DNA of 64,000 nt from JBBDLF01 sp040879025 (GTDB lineage: Bacteria > Pseudomonadota > Gammaproteobacteria > Pseudomonadales > Pseudohongiellaceae). Where the stretch lies: assembly GCA_040879025.1 (NCBI GenBank), contig JBBDLF010000013.1, positions 65,461 through 129,460 on the forward strand, read 5' to 3'. Shown one piece after another: positions 52,957 to 61,840 of the stretch. Both the position numbers and the translations under genes were made by a program. Position 1 is the first letter of the stretch. Every line of letters begins with the position of its first letter. The notes beneath the pieces were generated by a model. The model saw nothing but the letters and a program-made list of their open reading frames with translations, did not search any database and was not told where the DNA came from.

Positions 52957-55260
52957 ATGGAAAATTTTCAGGATTTAGTCACAGCATTCAGTGAGGGCCG
53001 GGTCACTTTTGCCTACGGCATCAGCCCCATTTACTTTCTTGTTCTGACTGTCGCCGTCGTGGCCGCTGTCTGGTTCAGTTACAGGCACACAACACGCCCT
53101 GTCAGCCGGGGCTGGAAAACGTTCCTGATCGGTCTGCGCTCCTCAGCTATCGTAATACTGCTTTTCTGTCTGTTACGCCCGGTTATCACGAGCCAGCAGG
53201 TGACACCGCAGGAAACCTATCTTGGCATCCTGATCGACGACTCCCAGAGCATGTCCATTGCAGACCTTGATGGTGGCCGCCGCCGCGAGGCAGCGGTATC
53301 TGAACTGCTGTTCGGCAACAACGGCCTGATCGATTCTCTCGATGAATTATTTCAGGTGAGAGTTTTTCGATTTGATAAGGAAACCCAGCGAATTTCCGGG
53401 GCGACTGATCTGCTACAGACCGGGACCGCCTCTTCCCTGGACCAGGCTCTGCAACATGTTGACAATCAACTGACGGGTCTTCCCGTGGGCGGCCTGGTGT
53501 TGCTTTCTGATGGCGCGGACAACAGTGCAATTGACCCGGTGGCAACCGCGTCCCGCTATGGCGCGCGGCAAATTCCTGTATTTACGGTGGGAACGGGCAG
53601 GGAGCGAATTCCTCGCGATATTGGCATTGTCGACGTGGTGACAGCCAAGACTGTACTGGAAGGGTCGGTTTTTAATGTGGATGTTGCGCTGATCCAGGAA
53701 GGTTACGAAGGCAGAAATGTCAAACTGGCGATAATGGATGGTGAAACGGAGGTGGCGGCCGAAAACATCACGCTGGGTCTCGAAGGCGTGACACGGCGTT
53801 ACGAACTGGAAGTCACCCCGGAGCGCCGCGAACTGATCGTCTACGATTTGACGGTTGAGCTGCAAGACGATGAAATCATCAGTGAGAACAACCAATACAG
53901 TTTCCTGGTGGACAACACCGAGAAACCGCCTCTGGACATTCTCTATCTGGAAGGTCATCCCCGTAACGAATACAAGTTCATTCGTCGCGCCGTGGAAGGC
54001 GACGACTCCCTGAGGCTTGCCACATACCTGCAGACAGGTCCGGAAAAATTTTACCGCCAAGGCATTCGTTCACCCACCGAACTGAGTAACGGATTTCCTT
54101 CGAGTCGGGAGGAGTTGTACCAGTACGAAGCGATTATCCTGGGAGACATTGACGAAGGTTTCTTCAATGCCGACCAGTTGCAAATGATGAACGATTTTGT
54201 TGCCGAGCGCGGGGGTGGTTTCCTCAGTGGCGGCATGGTGGATGAAACTTTTCTGAACACGCCGGTCGCCGACATTCTGCCGGTAACGCTGGTGGAAGAG
54301 GGATTCCTGCCCCAGCATTTGCGCGGCGGCATTCGCCGTGGCAGTCATCCGACTGGCGAGACCTATTATCCCAGACTGACCCGCAATGGGGAGTTTTCAC
54401 CGTTACTTCGGCTGGCGAGCGACGATGCGGAAAACCGCCGACTCTGGCAGCAGCTTCCCGAATTCCAGGGTATTTATGTGACAGGACGCGCAAAACCCGG
54501 CGCCACGGTGCTTCTGGAACATCCACTGTTGCAATATCAGAATCAGCCGTTGCCCGTTATCGCCACCCAGCGCTACGGCAGCGGCAGAAGCGTTGCCATT
54601 GCAACGGCCAGTACCTGGCGCTGGCAGATGATGATGCCGTCCGAGGATCAGTCGCACGAGGTGTTGTGGCGGCAAATGCTGCGCTGGCTGACGTCCTCCG
54701 CACCGGAGCGGATCGACATACAGTTTGATCGTGAGTACTACAATGTAGGTGACGTGGTCAACGTGAGGGCGACGATTCTCGATGAGAATTATGAACCCGA
54801 CAACGATGCGACATTGTGGATACAAAGGACTGATCCGCAGGATCAGGCAACCGACACGCCAATGGAGTGGGATATCGAAGAAGATGGTTTGTATCGCACC
54901 AGCTTTACTGTTGAAACCGAAGGGGTCTATGAATTACTCGTGGACGTGACCAGCGCCGCTTCGGATGCCGCGATCGATAGTTCGGAAAAGCGAACTGCTT
55001 TTGTTGTTACACCGTCATTGCGCGAGTATTCCGCGGCCGGGCTCGATGCCTCTCTGTTACGCCGCATTGCAGAAACCAGCGGAGGCGATTATTTTAATAT
55101 CGATCAGTCGGGTGGTCTGCGAAACGCTATCGAGTTCACTCCCAATGCGTATACCCAGGAAATACAGCTGGACTTGTGGGATAACGCGTGGTTGCTGACC
55201 TTGCTGATTTTGCTGTTGTGTGCCGACTGGATTATGCGGCGCATGAAGGGGTTGTCATGA
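52957..55260 (+). CDS. Membrane VWA / glutamine-amidotransferase-like protein
   Basis: This is a 767-residue protein. Two helices near the N-terminus (about 25-42 and 58-78) and one at the C-terminus (LLTLLILLLCADWIMRR) hold a periplasmic body. The VWA domain begins at LGILIDDSQSMSIADL with an intact metal site (Asp94, Ser96, Ser98). A class-I glutamine-amidotransferase-like fold follows (ILYLEGHPRNEYKFIRRAV, YEAIILGDIDEGFF, FVAERGGGFLSGG) without the catalytic cysteine, then an Ig-like region. It starts three bases after the DUF4175 stop; its own stop overlaps the next start (ATGA). VWA proteins of this kind act as adaptors for MoxR ATPases. Confidence 0.87.
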   Translation: MENFQDLVTAFSEGRVTFAYGISPIYFLVLTVAVVAAVWFSYRHTTRPVSRGWKTFLIGLRSSAIVILLFCLLRPVITSQQVTPQETYLGILIDDSQSMSIADLDGGRRREAAVSELLFGNNGLIDSLDELFQVRVFRFDKETQRISGATDLLQTGTASSLDQALQHVDNQLTGLPVGGLVLLSDGADNSAIDPVATASRYGARQIPVFTVGTGRERIPRDIGIVDVVTAKTVLEGSVFNVDVALIQEGYEGRNVKLAIMDGETEVAAENITLGLEGVTRRYELEVTPERRELIVYDLTVELQDDEIISENNQYSFLVDNTEKPPLDILYLEGHPRNEYKFIRRAVEGDDSLRLATYLQTGPEKFYRQGIRSPTELSNGFPSSREELYQYEAIILGDIDEGFFNADQLQMMNDFVAERGGGFLSGGMVDETFLNTPVADILPVTLVEEGFLPQHLRGGIRRGSHPTGETYYPRLTRNGEFSPLLRLASDDAENRRLWQQLPEFQGIYVTGRAKPGATVLLEHPLLQYQNQPLPVIATQRYGSGRSVAIATASTWRWQMMMPSEDQSHEVLWRQMLRWLTSSAPERIDIQFDREYYNVGDVVNVRATILDENYEPDNDATLWIQRTDPQDQATDTPMEWDIEEDGLYRTSFTVETEGVYELLVDVTSAASDAAIDSSEKRTAFVVTPSLREYSAAGLDASLLRRIAETSGGDYFNIDQSGGLRNAIEFTPNAYTQEIQLDLWDNAWLLTLLILLLCADWIMRRMKGLS

Positions 55261-56318
55261 TGAAACGCACCGCATTCCTGTTTCCGCTCCTTGCTTTGTT
55301 GGGATTGACCGCCGGGACTGCCCCGGTCATGGGCCAGAACCCGGCGCCACGGCTGGACAATTCAGACGGCTATTTTATTGAGCAGCCTGATGCCACCAAA
55401 TACGCTGTGATTCTTGTTGGTCCCACGGTAGGTGACGACACCACAGACCAGTTTACCCAGTGGGCTTACGCGTTGCACGATATTCTGGTTCGGGATTATG
55501 GTTACAGTTCCGACACAATTTCATTGCTGATGGGTCGCGGTGCTGATGATTTCTCCGAAGGCTCCCGCGTGGATGGAGCCTGTGATTTACTGTCAATACA
55601 GTCACAGTTCGCGGATCTGAAAGCACGCGTCACCGAAGGCGACCAGGTTAGTGTGTTTTTGATCGGACACGGTACCGGAGCACAGGAAGAGGCCAAGTTC
55701 AACATAGTCGGCCCTGATATCACCGGGCCGGAATTCGCTGAAATTCTCGACCAGTTCAATGAGCAAAGCATGGTGGTTGTCAACACAACCAGTGCCAGCT
55801 ACGGTTTTTCTACATTTCTTTCCGACGAGGGAAGGGTGGTGATTTCCGCGACGCGTTCAGCCTCTGAGAAATTTGATCCGGTATTTTCCCGCTATTTCAT
55901 TGAGTCTCTGGAAAATCGCAATGGCGACCGTGACAAAAACAACCGGGTGTCGATGCTGGAAGCGTTCACCTACGCCAGACAGAGCGTGAACCTGTGGTAT
56001 GAAGAGCAGGGGCGACTGGCGTCCGAGCACGCCGGTCTCGACGACAACGGAGACGGTATGTTTACTCTTGAGCCGGCCCAGGGCAATGAAGACGGCAGGC
56101 TTGCGGAAATAGCCTATCTCGATATTCTCGCCTCCGATGACGAAAATCTTGGCCCGCAGAGTCTGGCATTGAAGGCCAGGATGCGGGAACTGGAACGAGC
56201 GGTGGTTGTGTTGCGAGGCCGCAAGGTGGACTATCTGGAAAATGACTATTGGCAAAGGATGGAGCAGTTGTTGATCGAACTGTCCAGAACTACGGGTGAA
56301 TTCAATGAATTACAGTAG
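55257..56318 (+). CDS. Exported caspase-fold (C13-like) protein lacking the catalytic cysteine
   Basis: This is a 353-residue protein with a signal peptide (FLFPLLALLGLTAGTAPVMGQ). The chain from about residue 47 follows the caspase/legumain fold: KYAVILVGPTVGDD, then SVFLIGHGTGAQ with the histidine (His138), then MVVVNTTSASYGF (about 172-184), where active enzymes have the nucleophilic cysteine; here Asn-Thr-Thr-Ser is found. A later strand RVVISATRSASEKFDPVF is also typical. It is probably non-catalytic, or uses Ser/Thr, which would be unusual. A calcium-loop-like NRNGDRDKNNRVS and DDNGDGMFT occur further on. It overlaps the preceding stop by four bases and the following gene by 14. Confidence 0.78.
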   Translation: MMKRTAFLFPLLALLGLTAGTAPVMGQNPAPRLDNSDGYFIEQPDATKYAVILVGPTVGDDTTDQFTQWAYALHDILVRDYGYSSDTISLLMGRGADDFSEGSRVDGACDLLSIQSQFADLKARVTEGDQVSVFLIGHGTGAQEEAKFNIVGPDITGPEFAEILDQFNEQSMVVVNTTSASYGFSTFLSDEGRVVISATRSASEKFDPVFSRYFIESLENRNGDRDKNNRVSMLEAFTYARQSVNLWYEEQGRLASEHAGLDDNGDGMFTLEPAQGNEDGRLAEIAYLDILASDDENLGPQSLALKARMRELERAVVVLRGRKVDYLENDYWQRMEQLLIELSRTTGEFNELQ

Positions 56319-59013
56319 ATACGGCAGGCAGGCACTGATAGCTGCGATCACCTCACTGGGACTGGTGTTATCGGCACACGCGCAGCAGGTTACCGAGGTG
56401 GGTGAATCCGCTCTCTACCGGGCGGAAGAACTTATGCAGAACGGCTCCTATGCCGCCGCCATCGAAGTATTCAAACAGGCGGATGGGCTTGATCGTAACG
56501 AAGGCATCGTAGGTGCCAGCAGAGCCAATGCGTTGACCGGCGATTATGAAGAAGCCATCGCGCTGTGCGAAGAAGCTGTCGAGAACGGAGACTACGCCGA
56601 ATATCCATTGATCAGCACTCAACTGGCGGAGGTTTATCGCGCCATCGGCCGGTCCGCCGAGGCGGCTGAGGTACTCAGGGCGGTCGTTGAAGGGCAGGCT
56701 GAGGCTCCCGTGCGGACGTTGGTTCAATACGGTACCTTGCTGCAGTTTATCGGGCAAAAGTCCGCCGCACGACAGTATCTGCAGGAGGCGGTGGTGCGTT
56801 ATGACAACGGACTGGTGTTCAGTTCAGAGGATGTGGCCATGGTCGCTCTGGCCAGTTGGCGCCTGGATCGGTTCCATGATGCCAACAGCCTGTTCAATGA
56901 AGCCGTCCGTTCAAACCCCAATAATCTCGAAGCACATGTGCTGTGGGGCAATCTGTTCCAGGAAAAATACAACGCCGCCGATGCCGAACGCTCTTATCAG
57001 GATGCGCTGGAAGTAAACAGCCGCTATGTGCCGGCACTTGTCGGAATGGCTCGCGCTGTGGGGGACCAGAGAGCATTGCAGCGTTCACTGGTGATCAATC
57101 CGCGGTCGGTGGCATCGCTCGAAACCTATGGGTTGATGATGATGCGCAACGAGCGGCCCGATGAGGCCGAGGTTTACCTTGAAGAAGCGCTGGCGGTTAA
57201 TCCGGAGTCCCTTACCGCGCTCAGTACGCTGGCGGCGAATGCAATCCTCAATGAAAGGCAGCAGGAATACGATGAGTTTGCAACCAGGGTGGAAAGTTTC
57301 AGTCCGGGTAATGCGGAGTTTCTCAGCAATATCGCTGACTCCTTCGGTAACCGTTACCGTTTCACCGAGGCGGTGGAGTTTGCCCGCGCCGCGCTTGAAC
57401 TGGATTCTGAATACTGGCCGGCGTACACACTGCTGGGAACCAATCTGGTGCGCCTGGGTGAGGAAGAGGAAGGCAAGCGTAACCTGGAAATAGGATACGA
57501 AAACGATCCGTTTAATGTGATGACATCAAATACCCTGAAGGTGTTTGACACGCTGGCTACTTATGAAACCCGCGAGAGCGGACACTTCAAGGTGCATTTG
57601 AGTGAGCGCGACGCCGACATATTATGGCCGTACCTGGAGCCGCTGTTGACGGAAGCCTGGGATACCCTCACCGCCAAGTATGGATTTGAACCTGAAGGTC
57701 CAATTCTAATCGAGATTTTCGAAAACTCGGAAGACTTTGCTGTTCGTTCCGTCGGTCTACCGGACATCGGCCCGCTTGTCGGAATTTGCTTCGGAAAAGT
57801 GATCACGCTCATTTCTCCTGACACCCTCACCGCAAACTGGCAGGAAATCGTGTGGCACGAATTCATGCACGTGATCACACTGCAAATGACCAGGAACCGA
57901 ATGCCGCGCTGGCTGTCCGAAGGTATCTCGGTGTGGGAGGAAACCCAGGGTCGCCCATACTGGGGCCGGCGCCAGGGACTGGACCTTGTACGCGCCGTGG
58001 AAGATGAAAAATTGCTGCATGTCAGTAATCTCAATGCCGGATTCTCCGGGGCCGAGAGTAACGCCGACCTTGGCTTCGCTTACTTTCAAGCTTACCTCGT
58101 GGTCGATTACATCACCGAGGAATACGGATTTGATCCTCTGGTGAATCTGGTGCGAGAGTATGGAGAGATCAAACCGGATAATGAACGGTTTGTGGCGGCG
58201 TTTGGTCAGTCCCAGGACGCGTTTGACGAAGGCTTTCGTGCCTGGGTTGAAAGACGCGTGGCCGAAATCGACGTCTTTGTGCATCGCGAGGATGTTCCCG
58301 ACGAAGGAGAAGGGCACGGGCACGGCATTCGAGAAAATTCCAGCGCCATCCTGGCAGAACTGTATAACAATATGTCGCTGAAACAGCACATGCTTCAGCG
58401 TATTGAAAACGAGCCTCGCGATTTTCAGGCCTATTTGCAACTGGGGATTGTGCTGTTCAAGGAAGAGAGCTTCGATGAAGCAAAACGATATCTGGAACAG
58501 GCTCATGAACTGTTGCCCAGTTATGCCGGCTATCCGAGTCCTCCGTTGGTCCTGTCACAGATTTACGAGCGCGAAGGCAACCGCGAGGGGAGACTGGAAC
58601 AACTGGCGATTTTGCTGGAAAACCAACAACACGATTATGGTTCGGCAATGATTCTGGCGCGTGCCGCGCTGGACGCGGGAGATACGGAAAAGTCGGCGTA
58701 TTTTATCGACCGGGCACTACAGATCGATCCTTACCGTCTCGATGTGCACGAGTTGAGAGCGCAGTATGCTCTGGAGGCTGAGGACCCTGCAACGGCTGTG
58801 ACCGAATACGAGGTGCTGGTAAAACTCGACGTCAATGACCCGGTGGAAGCAAGAACCAATCTCGCGGAAGCCTATTTACAGATCGGTGCAGTGGATCAGG
58901 CAAAGCAGAATTCACTACTGGCGCTGGAAATCGCGCCGAGCTTTCAGCGCGCTCAGCAGGTTCTGCTTCAGTCGGTAGACGGGGTTGGTGCAGACGGAGA
59001 AGCAGCTAACTGA
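56305..59013 (+). CDS. TPR protein with a gluzincin (peptidase MA-like) domain
   Basis: This is a 902-residue exported protein with a signal peptide (ALIAAITSLGLVLSAHAQ). About ten tetratricopeptide-like helical pairs cover residues 30-410; a metallopeptidase domain follows with HEFMH (His518, Glu519, His522) and the downstream glutamate in RWLSEGISVWEE (Glu539), the gluzincin arrangement; further TPRs fill 690-890. The ATG at 56305 is preferred because GGGTGA lies eight bases before it; GTG at 56296 is possible. The start lies inside the upstream gene. The TPRs probably recruit substrate or partners within the periplasm. Proteolytic function is predicted from intact zinc ligands. Confidence 0.87.
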   Translation: MNYSRYGRQALIAAITSLGLVLSAHAQQVTEVGESALYRAEELMQNGSYAAAIEVFKQADGLDRNEGIVGASRANALTGDYEEAIALCEEAVENGDYAEYPLISTQLAEVYRAIGRSAEAAEVLRAVVEGQAEAPVRTLVQYGTLLQFIGQKSAARQYLQEAVVRYDNGLVFSSEDVAMVALASWRLDRFHDANSLFNEAVRSNPNNLEAHVLWGNLFQEKYNAADAERSYQDALEVNSRYVPALVGMARAVGDQRALQRSLVINPRSVASLETYGLMMMRNERPDEAEVYLEEALAVNPESLTALSTLAANAILNERQQEYDEFATRVESFSPGNAEFLSNIADSFGNRYRFTEAVEFARAALELDSEYWPAYTLLGTNLVRLGEEEEGKRNLEIGYENDPFNVMTSNTLKVFDTLATYETRESGHFKVHLSERDADILWPYLEPLLTEAWDTLTAKYGFEPEGPILIEIFENSEDFAVRSVGLPDIGPLVGICFGKVITLISPDTLTANWQEIVWHEFMHVITLQMTRNRMPRWLSEGISVWEETQGRPYWGRRQGLDLVRAVEDEKLLHVSNLNAGFSGAESNADLGFAYFQAYLVVDYITEEYGFDPLVNLVREYGEIKPDNERFVAAFGQSQDAFDEGFRAWVERRVAEIDVFVHREDVPDEGEGHGHGIRENSSAILAELYNNMSLKQHMLQRIENEPRDFQAYLQLGIVLFKEESFDEAKRYLEQAHELLPSYAGYPSPPLVLSQIYEREGNREGRLEQLAILLENQQHDYGSAMILARAALDAGDTEKSAYFIDRALQIDPYRLDVHELRAQYALEAEDPATAVTEYEVLVKLDVNDPVEARTNLAEAYLQIGAVDQAKQNSLLALEIAPSFQRAQQVLLQSVDGVGADGEAAN

Positions 59014-59873
59014 TGGTTGAATCGTCCCTCAGGTTAAAATTCCCGCTACCGGCTTTGGTATTGCTTGCGGCGCTGCTGTGCAGTGGCGCGGCTTATGCCC
59101 AGCGCGATATTGTTGCTCTGCGTTTTGATGATGACAGCGTCTACAAAGACGGCGAGGACGGCGGTGAATTTACCTGGGTGAGAGGGATATACAGCAACTA
59201 CGGAGGCGGTGCCGGTCGCAGAGGCTTTGGCAGGCGTGGAGGCTGGTGGGACACCGACTATCCTGATTCCGATGAAAATTTTTTGCGCGGCGTGCAACGC
59301 TACACCAACATCGACACCAACACCCGTAGCCATGATTCAATCCCGCTCACCGACCCGCGCCTGTTTGAACATACATTCCTTTACATGAACTGGAAAAGAG
59401 TGCCGATCGGCTCGACGTTCAGCGGTCCTGATTTCAACCCCGAGGAGATTGAAGCGCTGCGCGAATTCATGTTTCGGGGTGGATTCGTGATGGCGGACGA
59501 TTTCTGGGGTGATGCCCACCATGAGGACATGGTGCGCGAGATCTCAAAAATTTTCCCCGACCGGGAACTGGTGCAGCTGGATACCAACCACGAAATATTT
59601 CATATTTTTTTTGATATCGATGAAATCGCGCAGGTGCCAGGGCGGATGGTTACCTGGGATCGCGGCGGTTATTTCAGCCTTGATGACCCCAACTTTCCGC
59701 CCGCGGTTTACGCCATCCTCGATGATGACGGGCGCGTTATGATGGTGGCGAATTACAATACTGATCTCGGCGATGGATGGGAGCACACGTTTTATGAGCC
59801 TTATCCTACCCGGTACACGAATGAAGCATACAAGATTGGAATCAATTTTCTCATCTATGCTTATAGTCATTAA
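59013..59873 (+). CDS. DUF4159 family exported protein
   Basis: This is a 286-residue protein with a signal peptide (LPALVLLAALLCSGAAYAQ). The text LTDPRLFEHTFLYMNWKRVPIGSTF, FNPEEIEALREFMFRGGFVMADDFWG and the end YKIGINFLIYAYSH is characteristic of DUF4159, an amidotransferase-like alpha/beta domain. A basic Gly/Arg-rich insert (GGGAGRRGFGRRGG) lies near residue 65. The start shares one base with the preceding stop (TGATG). DUF4159 proteins are often encoded next to MoxR-DUF58-VWA genes, as here. No enzyme activity is known to me. Confidence 0.87.
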   Translation: MVESSLRLKFPLPALVLLAALLCSGAAYAQRDIVALRFDDDSVYKDGEDGGEFTWVRGIYSNYGGGAGRRGFGRRGGWWDTDYPDSDENFLRGVQRYTNIDTNTRSHDSIPLTDPRLFEHTFLYMNWKRVPIGSTFSGPDFNPEEIEALREFMFRGGFVMADDFWGDAHHEDMVREISKIFPDRELVQLDTNHEIFHIFFDIDEIAQVPGRMVTWDRGGYFSLDDPNFPPAVYAILDDDGRVMMVANYNTDLGDGWEHTFYEPYPTRYTNEAYKIGINFLIYAYSH

Positions 59874-59891
59874 CTACAACAGGACAGACTG

Positions 59892-60920
59892 ATGGCAGAA
59901 CTAGAGAATGTAGCCGGCCTGGAAGACACAGATGATCTGACGCTGGTAAAAAGAATGCAGGACGGCAGGGACCAGATCACCACCGAGATCAAGAAGGTCA
60001 TCGTCGGCCAGCAGGACATCATTGATGAACTGTTGATTGCGCTGTTTTCCGGCGGCCACTGCCTGGTTACCGGTGTGCCCGGACTTGCTAAAACCCTGTT
60101 GATCAAGACAGTTGCTGATATTCTGCAGGTGCAATTCAGCCGAATCCAGTTTACACCGGACCTGATGCCCGCGGATGTGGTTGGTTCCGAAATAGTCGAG
60201 GAAGCTGAAGGCCGGCGTACACTGAAGTTTGTCAGAGGGCCCATTTTTACCAATATTCTGCTGGCGGACGAGATTAACCGAACGCCGCCCAAGACCCAGT
60301 CGGCTTTGCTCGAAGCCATGGAAGAACGTCAGGTGACCGCCGCCGGCGTCACTTACCCGATGTCCAGTCCCTTCTTTGTACTGGCAACCCAGAACCCAAT
60401 CGAACTGGAAGGCACCTACCCGCTACCAGAGGCTCAGCTTGACCGTTTCATGTTCAAGATGGAGTTGGGCTACCTCAGCCCGGAAGACGAGGTGACAGTT
60501 GTCACCAATACTACCCAGACCCGGGAAGCAGCGCTGTCCCATCCACTGAGTGGAGAAGATATTCTGGAATTTCAGCGTATTGCGCGTCAAGTGCCAGCCG
60601 CCGAGGCCGTGGTACGTTATGCAGTTGATCTGGTTCATGCCTCCCGTCCCCAGACGGCGAGTGCCCCGTCGTTTATCAAGGACTGGGTGAGCTGGGGCGC
60701 CGGTATCCGTGCTTCGCAGAACCTGGTTCTGGCCGGTAAGGTACGGGCGCTGTTGCTGGGGCGATATAATGTATCGTACGGGGATATTCGGGCGCTGGCG
60801 CCGTCGGTTCTGCGGCACAGGATACTGCTGAACTTTCACGCTGAAGCCGAACGTGTTACCACTGATGACGTGATCAGTCGTTTGCTGGAAGCGATTCCGC
60901 AACCCAAGTCCAATATCTAA
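59892..60920 (+). CDS. MoxR-family AAA+ ATPase
   Basis: This is a 342-residue cytoplasmic ATPase. Walker A is GVPGLAKT (61-68), Walker B ILLADE (122-127), and the sensor region FFVLATQNPIELEGTYPLPEAQLDRFMFK is classical MoxR. The family acts as chaperones that load metals or mature complexes together with VWA-domain partners. Here the partners are DUF58 (12 bases downstream) and two membrane VWA proteins in the same operon. Eighteen bases separate it from the DUF4159 gene. It is the likely energy source of the module. Confidence 0.95.
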   Translation: MAELENVAGLEDTDDLTLVKRMQDGRDQITTEIKKVIVGQQDIIDELLIALFSGGHCLVTGVPGLAKTLLIKTVADILQVQFSRIQFTPDLMPADVVGSEIVEEAEGRRTLKFVRGPIFTNILLADEINRTPPKTQSALLEAMEERQVTAAGVTYPMSSPFFVLATQNPIELEGTYPLPEAQLDRFMFKMELGYLSPEDEVTVVTNTTQTREAALSHPLSGEDILEFQRIARQVPAAEAVVRYAVDLVHASRPQTASAPSFIKDWVSWGAGIRASQNLVLAGKVRALLLGRYNVSYGDIRALAPSVLRHRILLNFHAEAERVTTDDVISRLLEAIPQPKSNI

Positions 60921-60932
60921 GGCGATTTCGAC

Positions 60933-61829
60933 ATGTCAGCGCAGAGCCTGAATTTTCTCGACCCCAAGGTACTGTCCAGCCTGGACAATCTGGAACTTCG
61001 CGCCAGGATTGTCGTAGAAGGATTTCTTTCGGGGATGCATAAAAGCCCACACCGGGGATTCAGTGTCGAGTTCAACGATTACCGCCACTATTACCGTGGC
61101 GACGATATGCGCCACGTCGACTGGAAGCTTTATGCCAGGAGCGAAAAGTTTTACATCAAGCAGTACGAAGATGAGACCAACGTGCGCTGTTTCATCGTGC
61201 TGGATACCAGTGCCTCCATGGCTTACTCCTCCGGTGGAGTAAGCAAACTGGAGTACGGAGTCACCCTGGCATCAGCCCTGGCCTACTTCATCAACCGGCA
61301 GCGGGATGCGGTCGGTTTAATCACTTTTGATGACAAGGTGCGGGATTTTATTCCCGCGAAATGCCGACAACCCCACTTGATGCGGATATTGCGTACCCTG
61401 GCCCAGACTACCCCCGGCGAAAAGACCAATGCGGTGAAACCGTTGATGGATCTGGCCGCCAGCATGCGCAAGAAAAGCATGGTAATTCTGATTTCTGATA
61501 TGCTGGATGATGAAGACAGGGTATTCAATACACTCAGCAACCTGCGGTCCATGGGCAACGACGTCATTGCGTTTCAGGTAATGGACGATGCTGAACTGAC
61601 CTTTCCGTTCAATGAGGCGTCCGAATTTATCGACATGGAAAACAGCGAGTCGTACATCACATCGCCGGCCGCTATACGCAAGGCTTATCTCGAGAACCTG
61701 AACCAGTTTCTTGCCGGGTGCCGCAAACAATGCCAGAGTAACAGTGTGGACTACTGTTTGCTCAACACGGCCAAACCGCTGGACGAGGCGCTTTCATCCT
61801 ACATGGCCAAACGGGCCAGGAGTTTCTAG
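60933..61829 (+). CDS. DUF58 family protein with VWA-like fold
   Basis: This is a 298-residue cytoplasmic protein. The DUF58 signature is HYYRGDDMRHVDWKLYARSEKFYIKQYEDE (residues 52-81), followed by a VWA-like strand CFIVLDTSASMAYSS with Asp91, Ser93 and Ser95 in place for a metal site. The usual N-terminal helices of larger DUF58 proteins are absent, so this is the short form. It lies between the MoxR gene and the BatA-like gene, the common order moxR-DUF58-batA, and probably bridges the ATPase to membrane partners. Confidence 0.93.
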   Translation: MSAQSLNFLDPKVLSSLDNLELRARIVVEGFLSGMHKSPHRGFSVEFNDYRHYYRGDDMRHVDWKLYARSEKFYIKQYEDETNVRCFIVLDTSASMAYSSGGVSKLEYGVTLASALAYFINRQRDAVGLITFDDKVRDFIPAKCRQPHLMRILRTLAQTTPGEKTNAVKPLMDLAASMRKKSMVILISDMLDDEDRVFNTLSNLRSMGNDVIAFQVMDDAELTFPFNEASEFIDMENSESYITSPAAIRKAYLENLNQFLAGCRKQCQSNSVDYCLLNTAKPLDEALSSYMAKRARSF

Positions 61830-61840
61830 GTGGTTAACCG

